From Acidimicrobiia bacterium (GTDB lineage: Bacteria; Actinomycetota; Acidimicrobiia; Acidimicrobiales; Ilumatobacteraceae), in NCBI GenBank assembly GCA_013811855.1, contig JACCUL010000215.1, positions 1-6,236 of the forward strand: a stretch of 6,236 bases of DNA, in the 5' to 3' direction. Below are positions 1 through 4,884 of the stretch, piece after piece. The position numbers and the translations under genes were made by a program. The notes below the pieces were generated by a model, which saw nothing but the letters and a program-made list of their open reading frames with translations, searched no databases and was not told the DNA's origin. The first letter of the stretch is position 1. Every line of letters begins with the position of its first letter.

Positions 1-191
1 ACGCCACGGCGCGCCTGGCTCGGCGACTTGGCCGGTCGACCACGACCGCCGACCGGCGCGTCACGGCCCGGCGCAGCTCCACTGCGACCACGTCCGGGAA
101 CGACCGCGCCGCGACTGCGATTCGTGGCGGGCCCCCGACCTGACGAACGCGGCACCCCGCCCCGGCCGGATCCCCGCCGGCCCCCACTCAC
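1..191 (-). CDS. Partial 5' end of a basic Gly/Arg-rich protein, possibly the N-terminal tail of an RNA-modifying enzyme
   Basis: The frame opens with GTG at 191-189, which overlaps the ispF stop as GTGA. It stays open for 63 codons to the left edge. The visible protein begins MSGGRRGSGRGG and holds about 17 Gly, 14 Arg and one Lys against a single acidic residue, so it is strongly basic and probably disordered. Such tails are known at the N-terminus of actinobacterial TrmH/RlmB-type 23S rRNA 2'-O-methyltransferases, and rlmB often lies near ispF and cysS in actinomycetes. That assignment is inference, because no catalytic domain is in the window. A second open frame starts at GTG 187-185, immediately after the ispF stop; it is an alternative, but lacks the GTGA overlap used at the other junctions of this operon. 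The start is moderately supported, the function weakly. Confidence 0.5.
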   Translation of the reverse strand, partial: MSGGRRGSGRGGVPRSSGRGPATNRSRGAVVPGRGRSGAAPGRDAPVGGRGRPAKSPSQARRG

Positions 192-676
192 GAGCTACCC
201 CGAACGAGCAGGGCGACGGCGAAGCAGGCGATGCCCTCTCCACGACCGAGTGCCCCGAGGCCCTCGGGTCGACGGCCCTTGACCGACACCGGCCCGCCGG
301 CGGCGGTGCTGAGGCGCTCCTGCATCTGCTGGCGCATGGGCGCCAGTCTGGGCGCGTCGCACACGACGGAGCAATCGGCGTTGGACAGCCGCCACCCGGC
401 GGCGGCGACATCGGCGGCGACCCGGCGGAGCAGCTTGATGGAGTCGGCGCCAGCCAGCTCGGGGTCGGTGTCGGGGAAGCGCTGACCGATGTCGCCGAGC
501 CCGGCCGCGCCGAGCATCGCATCGGCGACGGCGTGGGCGATGGCGTCACCGTCGCTGTGGCCGACGAGGCCCGGCAGGCCCTCGAACCGGCAGCCACCGA
601 GCACCATCGGACGGTGCGGGTCGATGCCGATGCGATGGACGTCGAACGCCTGCCCGACACGCAGCTCGCCGTTCAC
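188..676 (-). CDS. ispF: 2-C-methyl-D-erythritol 2,4-cyclodiphosphate synthase
   Basis: IspF cyclises CDP-methylerythritol 2-phosphate to MEcPP with release of CMP, in the cytosolic MEP pathway to isoprenoids; the enzyme is normally a homotrimer. The 162-residue length is usual. Visible landmarks are the metal ligands D12 and H14 (FDVH) and H48 (AIAHAVAD), the H40-S41-D42-G43 loop, LGDIG at 60-64, FPDTDP at 67-72, the CMP-pocket APRL at 108-111, and GRGEGIA at 144-150. The segment that normally reads K-A-T-T-T-E is K133-G-R-R-P-E138, which keeps the Lys and Glu but loses the threonines. The GTG start at 676-674 is the only one before an in-frame stop, which is the ispD TGA itself. No strong Shine-Dalgarno sequence is seen, so translation probably depends on coupling through the mini-ORFs upstream. 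The product is certain from motifs; the effect of the altered loop is unknown. Confidence 0.96.
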   Translation of the reverse strand: MNGELRVGQAFDVHRIGIDPHRPMVLGGCRFEGLPGLVGHSDGDAIAHAVADAMLGAAGLGDIGQRFPDTDPELAGADSIKLLRRVAADVAAAGWRLSNADCSVVCDAPRLAPMRQQMQERLSTAAGGPVSVKGRRPEGLGALGRGEGIACFAVALLVRGSS

Positions 677-696
677 TGGTGCGCTCGCTCGCTCAC
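673..696 (-). other. Second, identical 7-codon mini-ORF (MSERAHQ) leading into ispF
   Basis: This is the duplicate of the preceding mini-ORF. GTG at 696-694 overlaps the stop of the first copy, and its TGA at 675-673 overlaps the ispF GTG (676-674) as GTGA. The two mini-ORFs therefore form a chain from the ispD stop to the ispF start. The reading frames are seen directly; translation and a regulatory effect are inferred. Confidence 0.35.
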
Positions 697-713
697 TGGT
701 GCGCTCGCTCGCT
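674..713. repeat. Perfect 20-bp tandem duplication between ispD and ispF
   Basis: Two identical head-to-tail 20-bp copies lie at 674-693 and 694-713. In ispD-ispF orientation, shifted by three bases (716-697 and 696-677), the unit reads GTGAGCGAGCGAGCGCACCA. The unit contains internal GCGA micro-repeats. It spans the whole ispD-ispF junction, including the ispF start codon and the last base of the ispD stop. Removing both copies would leave a direct GTGA overlap between ispD and ispF, so the repeat looks like an insertion or expansion at an otherwise normal junction. This could be a copy-number-variable locus. Confidence 0.9.
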
Positions 714-716
714 CAC
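693..716 (-). other. First 7-codon mini-ORF (MSERAHQ) in the ispD-ispF junction
   Basis: GTG at 716-714 overlaps the ispD stop (TGA, 715-713) as GTGA. It opens a frame of seven sense codons, MSERAHQ, ending with TGA at 695-693. That stop again overlaps the next GTG as GTGA. The geometry is exactly that used for translational coupling in bacterial operons. Whether it is translated is inference. The peptide is too short to judge for function, and its role, if any, is probably to pass terminating ribosomes towards ispF. Confidence 0.35.
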
Positions 717-1363
717 GATCGGCCCGCCGTCGCGGTGGCCAGCCAGCGCCGGGCCCAGTCCAGGTCCTCGCGGTCGGTCAGCTTGCGGTTGGTCACCTCG
801 CCGGGAACCGTCACCACGACGCCGCCGCACCGCTCGACGAGCGCGGCGTCGTCGGTGCCCTCGCCACGCTCGGCGTGGGCTCGGCGCAACACCGCGGCGC
901 GGAAGGCCTGGGGCGTCTGCACGGCGACGAGCGACGACCGTTCGGGCGTGTCCAGGACGCGCCCGCCGGCGTCGACGATCTTGACGGTGTCGACCACCGG
1001 CACGGCGGGCACCGCGCCGTCGGCGCCGGCCCGCACGGCCTCGACGACGCACCGGAACAGCTCCGGCGTCGCCAGCGGTCGCGCCGCGTCGTGCACGCAC
1101 ACGATCGTCGCCTCGCCCGGCACCGCCGCCAAGCCGGCCCGCACCGACGCGCTGCGGGTCGCTCCCCCGGCCACGCCACCCTCCCGTTCGGCGTCGGCGG
1201 CCGGCACGACGAGCACGATCCCGGCGCTGGCTGATCCCGCGGCGGCGACCGCGAGGTCGACCACGCGGCCCGCGCCGAGCGGTTCGAACTGCTTGATCGC
1301 GCCGAACCGCTGGCCGGAGCCACCGGCGACGACGATCGTCCAGACCACCTCGGACGCCGGCAC
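713..1363 (-). CDS. ispD: 2-C-methyl-D-erythritol 4-phosphate cytidylyltransferase
   Basis: IspD transfers CMP from CTP to 2-C-methylerythritol 4-phosphate, giving CDP-methylerythritol, two steps before IspF in the MEP pathway. The 216-residue protein shows the nucleotidyltransferase loop AGGSGQRFG (13-21) followed by K24-Q25, the RSASVRAGL segment (70-78), VHDAARP (90-96), PVVDTVK (122-128), ER142 with QTPQAF (149-154), and TDDAAL plus N192-R-K194-L-T near the end. The usual PKQ triplet is IKQ, but the Lys is kept. The frame is open much further upstream (to 1777), over crp, but the conserved domain begins at VVWTIVVAGG. I place the start at GTG 1363-1361 because a TACCCT -10 box lies 7 nt before it; GTG 1348-1346 is the alternative. 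It is first in an operon with ispF and divergent from the Crp-type regulator. Confidence 0.95.
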   Translation of the reverse strand: MPASEVVWTIVVAGGSGQRFGAIKQFEPLGAGRVVDLAVAAAGSASAGIVLVVPAADAEREGGVAGGATRSASVRAGLAAVPGEATIVCVHDAARPLATPELFRCVVEAVRAGADGAVPAVPVVDTVKIVDAGGRVLDTPERSSLVAVQTPQAFRAAVLRRAHAERGEGTDDAALVERCGGVVVTVPGEVTNRKLTDREDLDWARRWLATATAGRS

Positions 1364-1370
1364 GGACGGC

Positions 1371-1376
1371 AGGGTA
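1371..1376 (-). promoter_or_regulatory. -10 box of a leaderless ispD promoter
   Basis: On the minus strand TACCCT is followed by 7 nt (GCCGTCC) and the GTG of ispD. This fits a TANNNT -10 element with transcription starting at the start codon. No -35 consensus is visible; that position is occupied by the crp -10 box. Confidence 0.6.
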
Positions 1377-1393
1377 CCCGTGGAGCCCAGTAG

Positions 1394-1399
1394 TACCCT
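1394..1399 (+). promoter_or_regulatory. -10 box of the crp-like gene promoter
   Basis: TACCCT lies 9 nt before the ATG at 1409. This fits a TANNNT -10 element with a leaderless or nearly leaderless transcript. No Shine-Dalgarno sequence with ordinary spacing precedes the ATG: CGGCCTCC is pyrimidine-rich. Confidence 0.55.
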
Positions 1400-1408
1400 G
1401 CGGCCTCC

Positions 1409-2083
1409 ATGGGGGACGCCGACACGTTCCGCGACGCCCTCGCGGGGACGGACTTCTTCGCCGACGCCTCGTCGGACACGCTCGACGCGCTCGCCTCGGC
1501 CGGCGTGGAACGGGACCTGATCCGTGGCGACACCCTCTTCGCCGAGGGCGACCCGCCCGACGCGCTCTACGTCGTGACGCAGGGTCGTCTGGCCATCGCC
1601 ATCGCCAACCCCATCGACCGTCGCGAGACCGTCGTCGCCCTCATGGAGCCCGGCGACCTGTTCGGCGAGCTCGGCATGCTCGACGACCGACCCCGCTCGG
1701 CCATGGCCCGGGCGTTGGAACCTTCGCGGGTGCTGGCCGTGCCCTACGAACCGGTGGTCGCCATGTTCCAGACCCATCCGACGCTGCTTTGGAACGTGAC
1801 CCGGCTGCTGGCCCAGCGTCTGCGGGCGATGGACGAGGCCCTCGCCGACTCGGTGTTCCTCGACGTGACCGGCCGCACCGCCAAGCGATTGCTCGAGCTG
1901 GCCGACGGCAAGGACCAGTTCATGCTGCCGGTCACCCAGGAGGAGCTGGCCGGGATGGTCGGGGCGTCACGGGAGCGGGTCAACAAGGCCATCGCCAGCT
2001 TCATCCGGCTCGGTTGGCTCGACCAGCGCGACCGCCAGTACTCGATCCTCCAGCGCGACCGGCTCGAGCTGCGCGCCCGCTGA
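1409..2083 (+). CDS. Crp/Fnr-family transcriptional regulator
   Basis: This 224-residue protein has the family's usual length and two-domain plan. The N-terminal cyclic-nucleotide-binding-type beta barrel (about 15-115) carries FGELGMLDDRPRSA at 85-98; E87 and R96-S97 correspond to the phosphate-binding cassette that holds cAMP in true CRP proteins. A long dimerisation helix follows (about 122-148), then the DNA-binding domain. The helix-turn-helix lies at about 175-198, with recognition helix SRERVNKAIASF at 187-198 and a wing after it (about 203-214). There are no N-terminal or barrel cysteine clusters of the Fnr type, so cyclic nucleotide or another small ligand is more likely than an iron-sulphur cluster. 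It resembles actinobacterial Crp/GlxR-like proteins, but I do not assign a symbol. It is divergent from ispD across 45 bp and ends 4 bp from the convergent ABC permease. Confidence 0.93.
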   Translation: MGDADTFRDALAGTDFFADASSDTLDALASAGVERDLIRGDTLFAEGDPPDALYVVTQGRLAIAIANPIDRRETVVALMEPGDLFGELGMLDDRPRSAMARALEPSRVLAVPYEPVVAMFQTHPTLLWNVTRLLAQRLRAMDEALADSVFLDVTGRTAKRLLELADGKDQFMLPVTQEELAGMVGASRERVNKAIASFIRLGWLDQRDRQYSILQRDRLELRAR

Positions 2084-2087
2084 CCCT

Positions 2088-2822
2088 TCAGGCGTCGCGC
2101 CGCTCGCCGCTCAGCAGACCGAGCGCCCCGATGACGAGCACGACGGCGAAGAAGTAGACGCCCGAGGCCACGCGGCCCGGGAACTCACTCCCCGCATCCC
2201 TGACGGCGAGGGCCAACCCGTTGAGGTACGGCATGTACTTCGGCGACTCGTCGAGCCCGGCCGCGCCGAGCAACCCGCTGAGCAGGTTCTCGACCACGAA
2301 CGGCCACAGCAGGATCACGCAGACCGTCGCTGCCGAGTTGCGGATCAGCAGCCCCAGGCCGAACCCCAGCAGCGTGACGCCGACGGCGAGCACGACGACG
2401 CCCACGAGCACGGGACCGACGGCCTCGTCGGTCGACGGGATCGAGTCGGCGAGGGCCTGCGCGGCGATCCACGAGACGAGCACCGTGGCGGTCATGACCA
2501 CCGCGGTCACGACCACGTGTACGGCCGCCTTGGCCGCCAGCGGGCGGAAGCGCTTCGGCGTGGCTGCGAACGTCGGGCGGATCGTGTTGTGCGTGAACTC
2601 GTTCGTGACGCCGATCGCCGCAACGACGCCGAGCAGCATCGCGGTCACGATCGACGTGCCCGCCACCAGCTCGGCCAGCTCGCCGTCGCTGACGAGCTCG
2701 TCGGAGAGGGCCGCGGTCAGGGTCGAGATGACGGTCGGGAACGCGATCGCGCAGATGACGAGCACCCAGTTGACCATCACCGTGCGCAGCTTGATCCACT
2801 CGCTGCGAACCGAGTCGATCAT
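2088..2822 (-). CDS. ABC-2 type transporter permease
   Basis: This 244-residue membrane subunit pairs with the ATPase encoded immediately upstream. It starts with MIDSVRSEWIKLRT, the cytoplasmic N-terminal motif typical of actinobacterial ABC-2 permeases. Six hydrophobic segments follow, at roughly 17-38, 53-74, 98-122, 135-160, 164-186 and 218-237. The loop NEFTHNTIRPTFAATPKR (74-91) after segment 2 is the characteristic conserved cytoplasmic stretch of this group. The start is fixed by the ATGA overlap with the ATPase stop and by GGGGGGA at 2833-2827, 4 nt upstream. The frame extends further upstream within the ATPase gene, but only as a low-complexity shadow. The substrate cannot be read from sequence; relatives export drugs, peptides or lipids. 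It is convergent with the Crp-type gene, separated by only 4 bp with no room for a separate terminator. Confidence 0.88.
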   Translation of the reverse strand: MIDSVRSEWIKLRTVMVNWVLVICAIAFPTVISTLTAALSDELVSDGELAELVAGTSIVTAMLLGVVAAIGVTNEFTHNTIRPTFAATPKRFRPLAAKAAVHVVVTAVVMTATVLVSWIAAQALADSIPSTDEAVGPVLVGVVVLAVGVTLLGFGLGLLIRNSAATVCVILLWPFVVENLLSGLLGAAGLDESPKYMPYLNGLALAVRDAGSEFPGRVASGVYFFAVVLVIGALGLLSGERRDA

Positions 2823-3778
2823 CGCGTCCCCCCGGAGTCCGGGCCCATCGGCGGTGGCGGTGGCGGCGGCGGCGCCCCGCCGCTGCGGAACTGCTCGGTC
2901 CCTGCGGTCGCCTGCAGGTAGGCATCCTCGAGTGTGGCGCTCTGCGGGGACAGTTCGTGGAGGACGACGCCGTGGCGGGCCGCCAGCTCTCCGACCTGCT
3001 CGATCGAGACGCCTTGGACGTCCATCCCGTCGGGCCCGCTCGGCTGCACCGTGGCCCCGGTGCGCCGCACGTGCTCGGCGAATGCGGCCGGGTTCGGCGT
3101 GCGCACCCTGACCCATCGGTTGGCGTACCGGTCGATGAACGAGCCGACCGGGCCTTGCTCGATGAGGCGGCCGCGGCCGACGACGACGAGGTCGTCGGCC
3201 ATCAGCGAAACCTCCGACAGCAGGTGGCTCGATACGAGCACCGTGCGCCCGCCGCGGGCCAGGTGCACGAGCACGTCACGGATCCAGCGCACGCCTTCGG
3301 GGTCGAGCCCGTTGGCCGGCTCGTCGAGAATGACCGTGTGCGGGTCGCCGAGCAGCACGCCGGCCAGGCCGAGGCGCTGGCGCATGCCGAGCGAGTAGCC
3401 GCGCACCTTGCGCCCGCCGACCTCGCTGAGCCCGACGAGCGCCAGCACCTCGTCGACCCTCGAAGCGGGGATGCCGTTGGACGCCGCCACCCACCGCAGG
3501 TGGTTGCGGCCGCTGCGGCCGGGGTGGACGTAGCCGGCGTCGAGGAGCGCGCCGATCTCGAACAACGGCGTGGCGATGTCCGTGAACCGCTTGCCGTCGA
3601 ACGTGGTCGTGCCCTGCTGCGGTCGGTCGAGGCCGAGCATGCACCGCATCGTCGTGCTCTTGCCGGACCCGTTGGGCCCGAGAAAGCCGGTCACCCGGCC
3701 GGGGTGCACGTCGAAGCTCAGGTCGTCGACAGCCACGATCCGACCGAAACGCTTCGTCAGGTTGCGGATCTCGATCAT
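2819..3778 (-). CDS. ABC transporter ATP-binding protein with polyproline tail
   Basis: This 319-residue ATPase drives the exporter with the permease next to it. It shows Walker A GPNGSGKST at 34-42, an atypical Q-loop (GALLDAGYVHPGR, with D80 where Gln is usual), signature YSLGMRQRL at 128-136 in place of LSGGQ, Walker B with D-loop VILDEPANGLDP at 149-160, and the switch His H185 in SSHLLSEV. These variants are common in actinobacterial ABC-2 exporters. After the ATPase core there is a C-terminal accessory domain (about 220-295), then a tail with eight consecutive prolines (303-310) before MGPDSGGTR. The ATG at 3778-3776 is preceded by GAAGG 9 nt upstream. Its stop overlaps the permease ATG as ATGA. 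It is divergent from the lipoprotein gene across 128 bp. Confidence 0.94.
   Translation of the reverse strand: MIEIRNLTKRFGRIVAVDDLSFDVHPGRVTGFLGPNGSGKSTTMRCMLGLDRPQQGTTTFDGKRFTDIATPLFEIGALLDAGYVHPGRSGRNHLRWVAASNGIPASRVDEVLALVGLSEVGGRKVRGYSLGMRQRLGLAGVLLGDPHTVILDEPANGLDPEGVRWIRDVLVHLARGGRTVLVSSHLLSEVSLMADDLVVVGRGRLIEQGPVGSFIDRYANRWVRVRTPNPAAFAEHVRRTGATVQPSGPDGMDVQGVSIEQVGELAARHGVVLHELSPQSATLEDAYLQATAGTEQFRSGGAPPPPPPPPMGPDSGGTR
2827..2833 (-). promoter_or_regulatory. Ribosome binding site of the ABC permease
   Basis: GGGGGGA on the minus strand lies 4 nt before the permease ATG, inside the end of the ATPase gene. Together with the ATGA overlap it supports the chosen start. It is G-rich rather than a canonical AGGAGG, so coupling probably contributes. 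Confidence 0.5.
2849..2872 (-). other. Eight-proline codon run at the end of the ATPase gene
   Basis: Eight consecutive CCG or CCA codons encode P303-P310 of the ATPase, nine codons before its stop. Runs of three or more prolines stall ribosomes and need elongation factor P. Here the run lies just upstream of the permease ribosome binding site and its overlapping start. The base-level repeat (CCG)n is also a possible slippage site. Confidence 0.9.
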
Positions 3779-3818
3779 CGGTCGTCGCCTTCACGTTTCG
3801 CCGCATTGAGCGTGGGCG

Positions 3819-3856
3819 GCGCCTCAGCCGTCGAGGCGCTCACGATAGCGAGCGCC
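3819..3856. promoter_or_regulatory. Two overlapping inverted repeats in the lipoprotein/ABC divergent region
   Basis: Dyad A has perfect 7-bp arms, GCGCCTC (3819-3825) and GAGGCGC (3833-3839), with a 7-nt loop. Dyad B has 6-bp arms, GGCGCT (3835-3840) and AGCGCC (3851-3856), with a 10-nt loop. They share 3835-3839, so only one hairpin could form at a time in RNA. On the minus strand a TATCGT box (3847-3842) could be a -10 element for the ABC genes, which would place dyad A at the very 5' end of their leader. Either an operator or a structured leader is possible; in 70% GC DNA, chance is also possible. Confidence 0.3.
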
Positions 3857-3906
3857 CGACGACGGTGACGTTTGCCCCGTCGCACCGCACGGGTACGTCG
3901 CGCGGC

Positions 3907-4359
3907 ATGTTCCACCACCGCACCTCCGCTCGGCGCGCCGGCATCGCCGTCGTCGCCCTCAGCGTTCTCGGCGTCACGGCCTGCGACGACGACGATCGCG
4001 AAGACATCGGCAACGCCATCGACACGCTCGCCGACGAGGCCGGCGAGGCCATCGACGAGGCCACCCGCGACGCGGCCGAGCTCGCCGTGCGCAACTTCGC
4101 CACGCAGCAGGGCGAGGAGCAGTTCACGAACGCCGACCAGCCGCTCGACGACGCCGGCCTGTCGTGCGACGCGACGATCACCGACGGTGTCGAGGGCGTC
4201 GACGTGACGTGCACGGGCATGACCCAGGACGGCGGCGCGGCCGAGTTGACCGGCACGACGAGCGAGATCCCTGGAGCGTCGATCACCGAGCTGGAGGGCA
4301 CGTTCACCGGCACCGTCGACGGCGAGGTCGTCTTCGACACCGAATCGCTCGGAGGGTGA
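3907..4359 (+). CDS. Small acidic lipoprotein of unknown function
   Basis: From ATG 3907 this is a 150-residue exported lipoprotein. The first 25 residues form a signal peptide, with Arg at 5, 9 and 10, a hydrophobic core AGIAVVALSVLG (11-22) and lipobox V-T-A-C26, so C26 would be lipidated and anchored to the outer face of the membrane. Four aspartates follow directly. Residues 31-72 are Ala/Glu/Asp-rich and probably a long amphipathic helix. The C-terminal part (about 73-150) looks beta-rich, with repeated TGT motifs and two cysteines, C87 (GLSCD) and C102 (VTCTG), spaced like the disulphide pair of small actinobacterial secreted domains such as DUF4333; that relation is only a resemblance. 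The frame is also open from GTG 3865, giving 14 more residues, but the signal peptide is better placed from ATG 3907. No clear ribosome binding site is seen. It is divergent from the ABC exporter; a functional link is not shown. Confidence 0.82.
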   Translation: MFHHRTSARRAGIAVVALSVLGVTACDDDDREDIGNAIDTLADEAGEAIDEATRDAAELAVRNFATQQGEEQFTNADQPLDDAGLSCDATITDGVEGVDVTCTGMTQDGGAAELTGTTSEIPGASITELEGTFTGTVDGEVVFDTESLGG

Positions 4360-4364
4360 CCGCG

Positions 4365-4370
4365 TAGGGT
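4365..4370 (+). promoter_or_regulatory. -10 box of a leaderless promoter for the first VOC gene
   Basis: TAGGGT starts 5 nt after the lipoprotein stop codon and lies 7 nt before the GTG at 4378. There is no Shine-Dalgarno sequence in between, so a leaderless transcript starting at the GTG is likely. The same hexamer at the same distance precedes the ABC ATPase at 5318. Confidence 0.6.
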
Positions 4371-4377
4371 CGGCGGC

Positions 4378-4869
4378 GTGAGCGACCTCCCAGCGGCCCG
4401 CCTGCCGAACGCCCGGTGGACGCACATCGCGCTGCGGGTCAAAGACATCGAGGCGTCGCTGGCGTGGTACCTCGCGCTCACGCCGCTGGAGCTGCTGGCC
4501 CGGCGGACCGACGAGTTCGGGTATGGCGCCTGGATCGGGATGTCCGACTCCCCCGACCGGCCGTTCGTCCTCGTGCTGGCGCAGTTCTTCGCCGAGACCG
4601 ATCCGTACGACGGCGCGACGACGGCGACGATGAGCCCGTTCGCCCACCTCGGGATCGAGCTGCCGGAGCGGGCCGACGTGGACGCCATCGCCTCCCGCGG
4701 CGCCGCGCTCGGGTGCCTGGCGATGCCGGCGATCGACATGCCGCCGCCCGTCGGCTACGTCTGCATGCTCGCCGACCCCGACGGCAACAACGTCGAGTTC
4801 TCCCACGACCAGGGCGTCTACGCCGCCGCGCAGCGGGTCTGGGGCGCCCGCCGCGGCGGAACGGCGTAG
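4378..4869 (+). CDS. VOC-family (glyoxalase/bleomycin-resistance fold) protein
   Basis: This 163-residue protein has the paired beta-alpha-beta-beta-beta modules of the vicinal oxygen chelate superfamily. Module one starts at WTHIALRVKDIEASLAWY (14-31), and module two at FAHLGIELPERADVDAI (88-104). It ends with the hallmark LADPDGNNVEF (131-141). Candidate metal ligands at the usual four positions are H16, Q69, H90 and E140, so a metal-dependent lyase, dioxygenase or isomerase is possible. The substrate cannot be told. The GTG at 4378 is chosen because of the TAGGGT box 7 nt upstream and because the first conserved strand begins at residue 14. It is followed by a second VOC gene on the same strand, but that gene has its own -10 box. 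Confidence 0.88.
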   Translation: MSDLPAARLPNARWTHIALRVKDIEASLAWYLALTPLELLARRTDEFGYGAWIGMSDSPDRPFVLVLAQFFAETDPYDGATTATMSPFAHLGIELPERADVDAIASRGAALGCLAMPAIDMPPPVGYVCMLADPDGNNVEFSHDQGVYAAAQRVWGARRGGTA

Positions 4870-4870
4870 C

Positions 4871-4876
4871 TAGCGT
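4871..4876 (+). promoter_or_regulatory. -10 box of a leaderless promoter for the second VOC gene
   Basis: TAGCGT begins one base after the TAG stop of the first VOC gene and lies 8 nt before the GTG at 4885. The 15-bp gap holds no Shine-Dalgarno sequence. The box argues that the second VOC gene can be transcribed separately. Confidence 0.5.
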
Positions 4877-4884
4877 CGCATCGC

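Larger units (their letters stand above)
1371..1399. promoter_or_regulatory. Inverted repeat formed by two interlocked divergent -10 boxes (ispD/crp)
   Basis: AGGGTAC at 1371-1377 and GTACCCT at 1393-1399 are perfect inverted 7-bp arms around a 15-bp spacer. The two outward-facing TACCCT boxes are 17 bp apart, so each one sits where the -35 element of the other promoter would be. RNA polymerase could hardly occupy both at once. The dyad might also be an operator, for example for autoregulation by the Crp-type protein, but it does not resemble the known TGTGA-N6-TCACA site. Confidence 0.55.

Noticed and set aside
8..15. GGCGCGCC palindrome, also present at 5273-5280
   Set aside because: An 8-bp palindrome of this type is common in very GC-rich DNA and has no positional relation to any gene feature.
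1..187. Alternative minus-strand frame from GTG 187 right after the ispF stop
   Set aside because: It is also open to the edge, but the frame from GTG 191 has the same GTGA overlap as the other junctions in this operon and a composition known for basic N-terminal tails. The choice is not certain.
489..1520. Long plus-strand frame opposite ispF/ispD
   Set aside because: It is Pro/Ser/Thr/Arg-rich with no recognisable domain and lies antisense to two well-supported enzymes; in 70% GC DNA such shadow frames are expected.
1364..1777. Extension of the ispD frame over the crp gene (start at 1777)
   Set aside because: The extra 138 residues have no similarity to IspD, overlap the real Crp-type gene, and a promoter with start codon fits at 1363.
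2823..3116. N-terminal extension of the permease frame inside the ATPase gene
   Set aside because: Low-complexity Arg/Gly/Ala sequence; the ATGA overlap with a G-rich ribosome binding site and the SEWIKLRT motif mark the true start at 2822.
2957..3868. 303-codon plus-strand frame opposite the ABC ATPase
   Set aside because: It is antisense to conserved Walker, signature and H-loop motifs, and its composition (Arg, Ala, Val, His-rich) is typical of a complementary-frame shadow.
3865..3906. Earlier GTG start for the lipoprotein
   Set aside because: It would put 39 residues before the lipobox Cys and weaken the signal peptide; ATG 3907 gives a normal 25-residue one. It cannot be fully excluded.
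3775..4806. 343-codon minus-strand frame across the lipoprotein and first VOC gene
   Set aside because: It spans two plus-strand genes and their intergenic promoter, has a repetitive Arg/Gly/Val/Asp composition and no motif.
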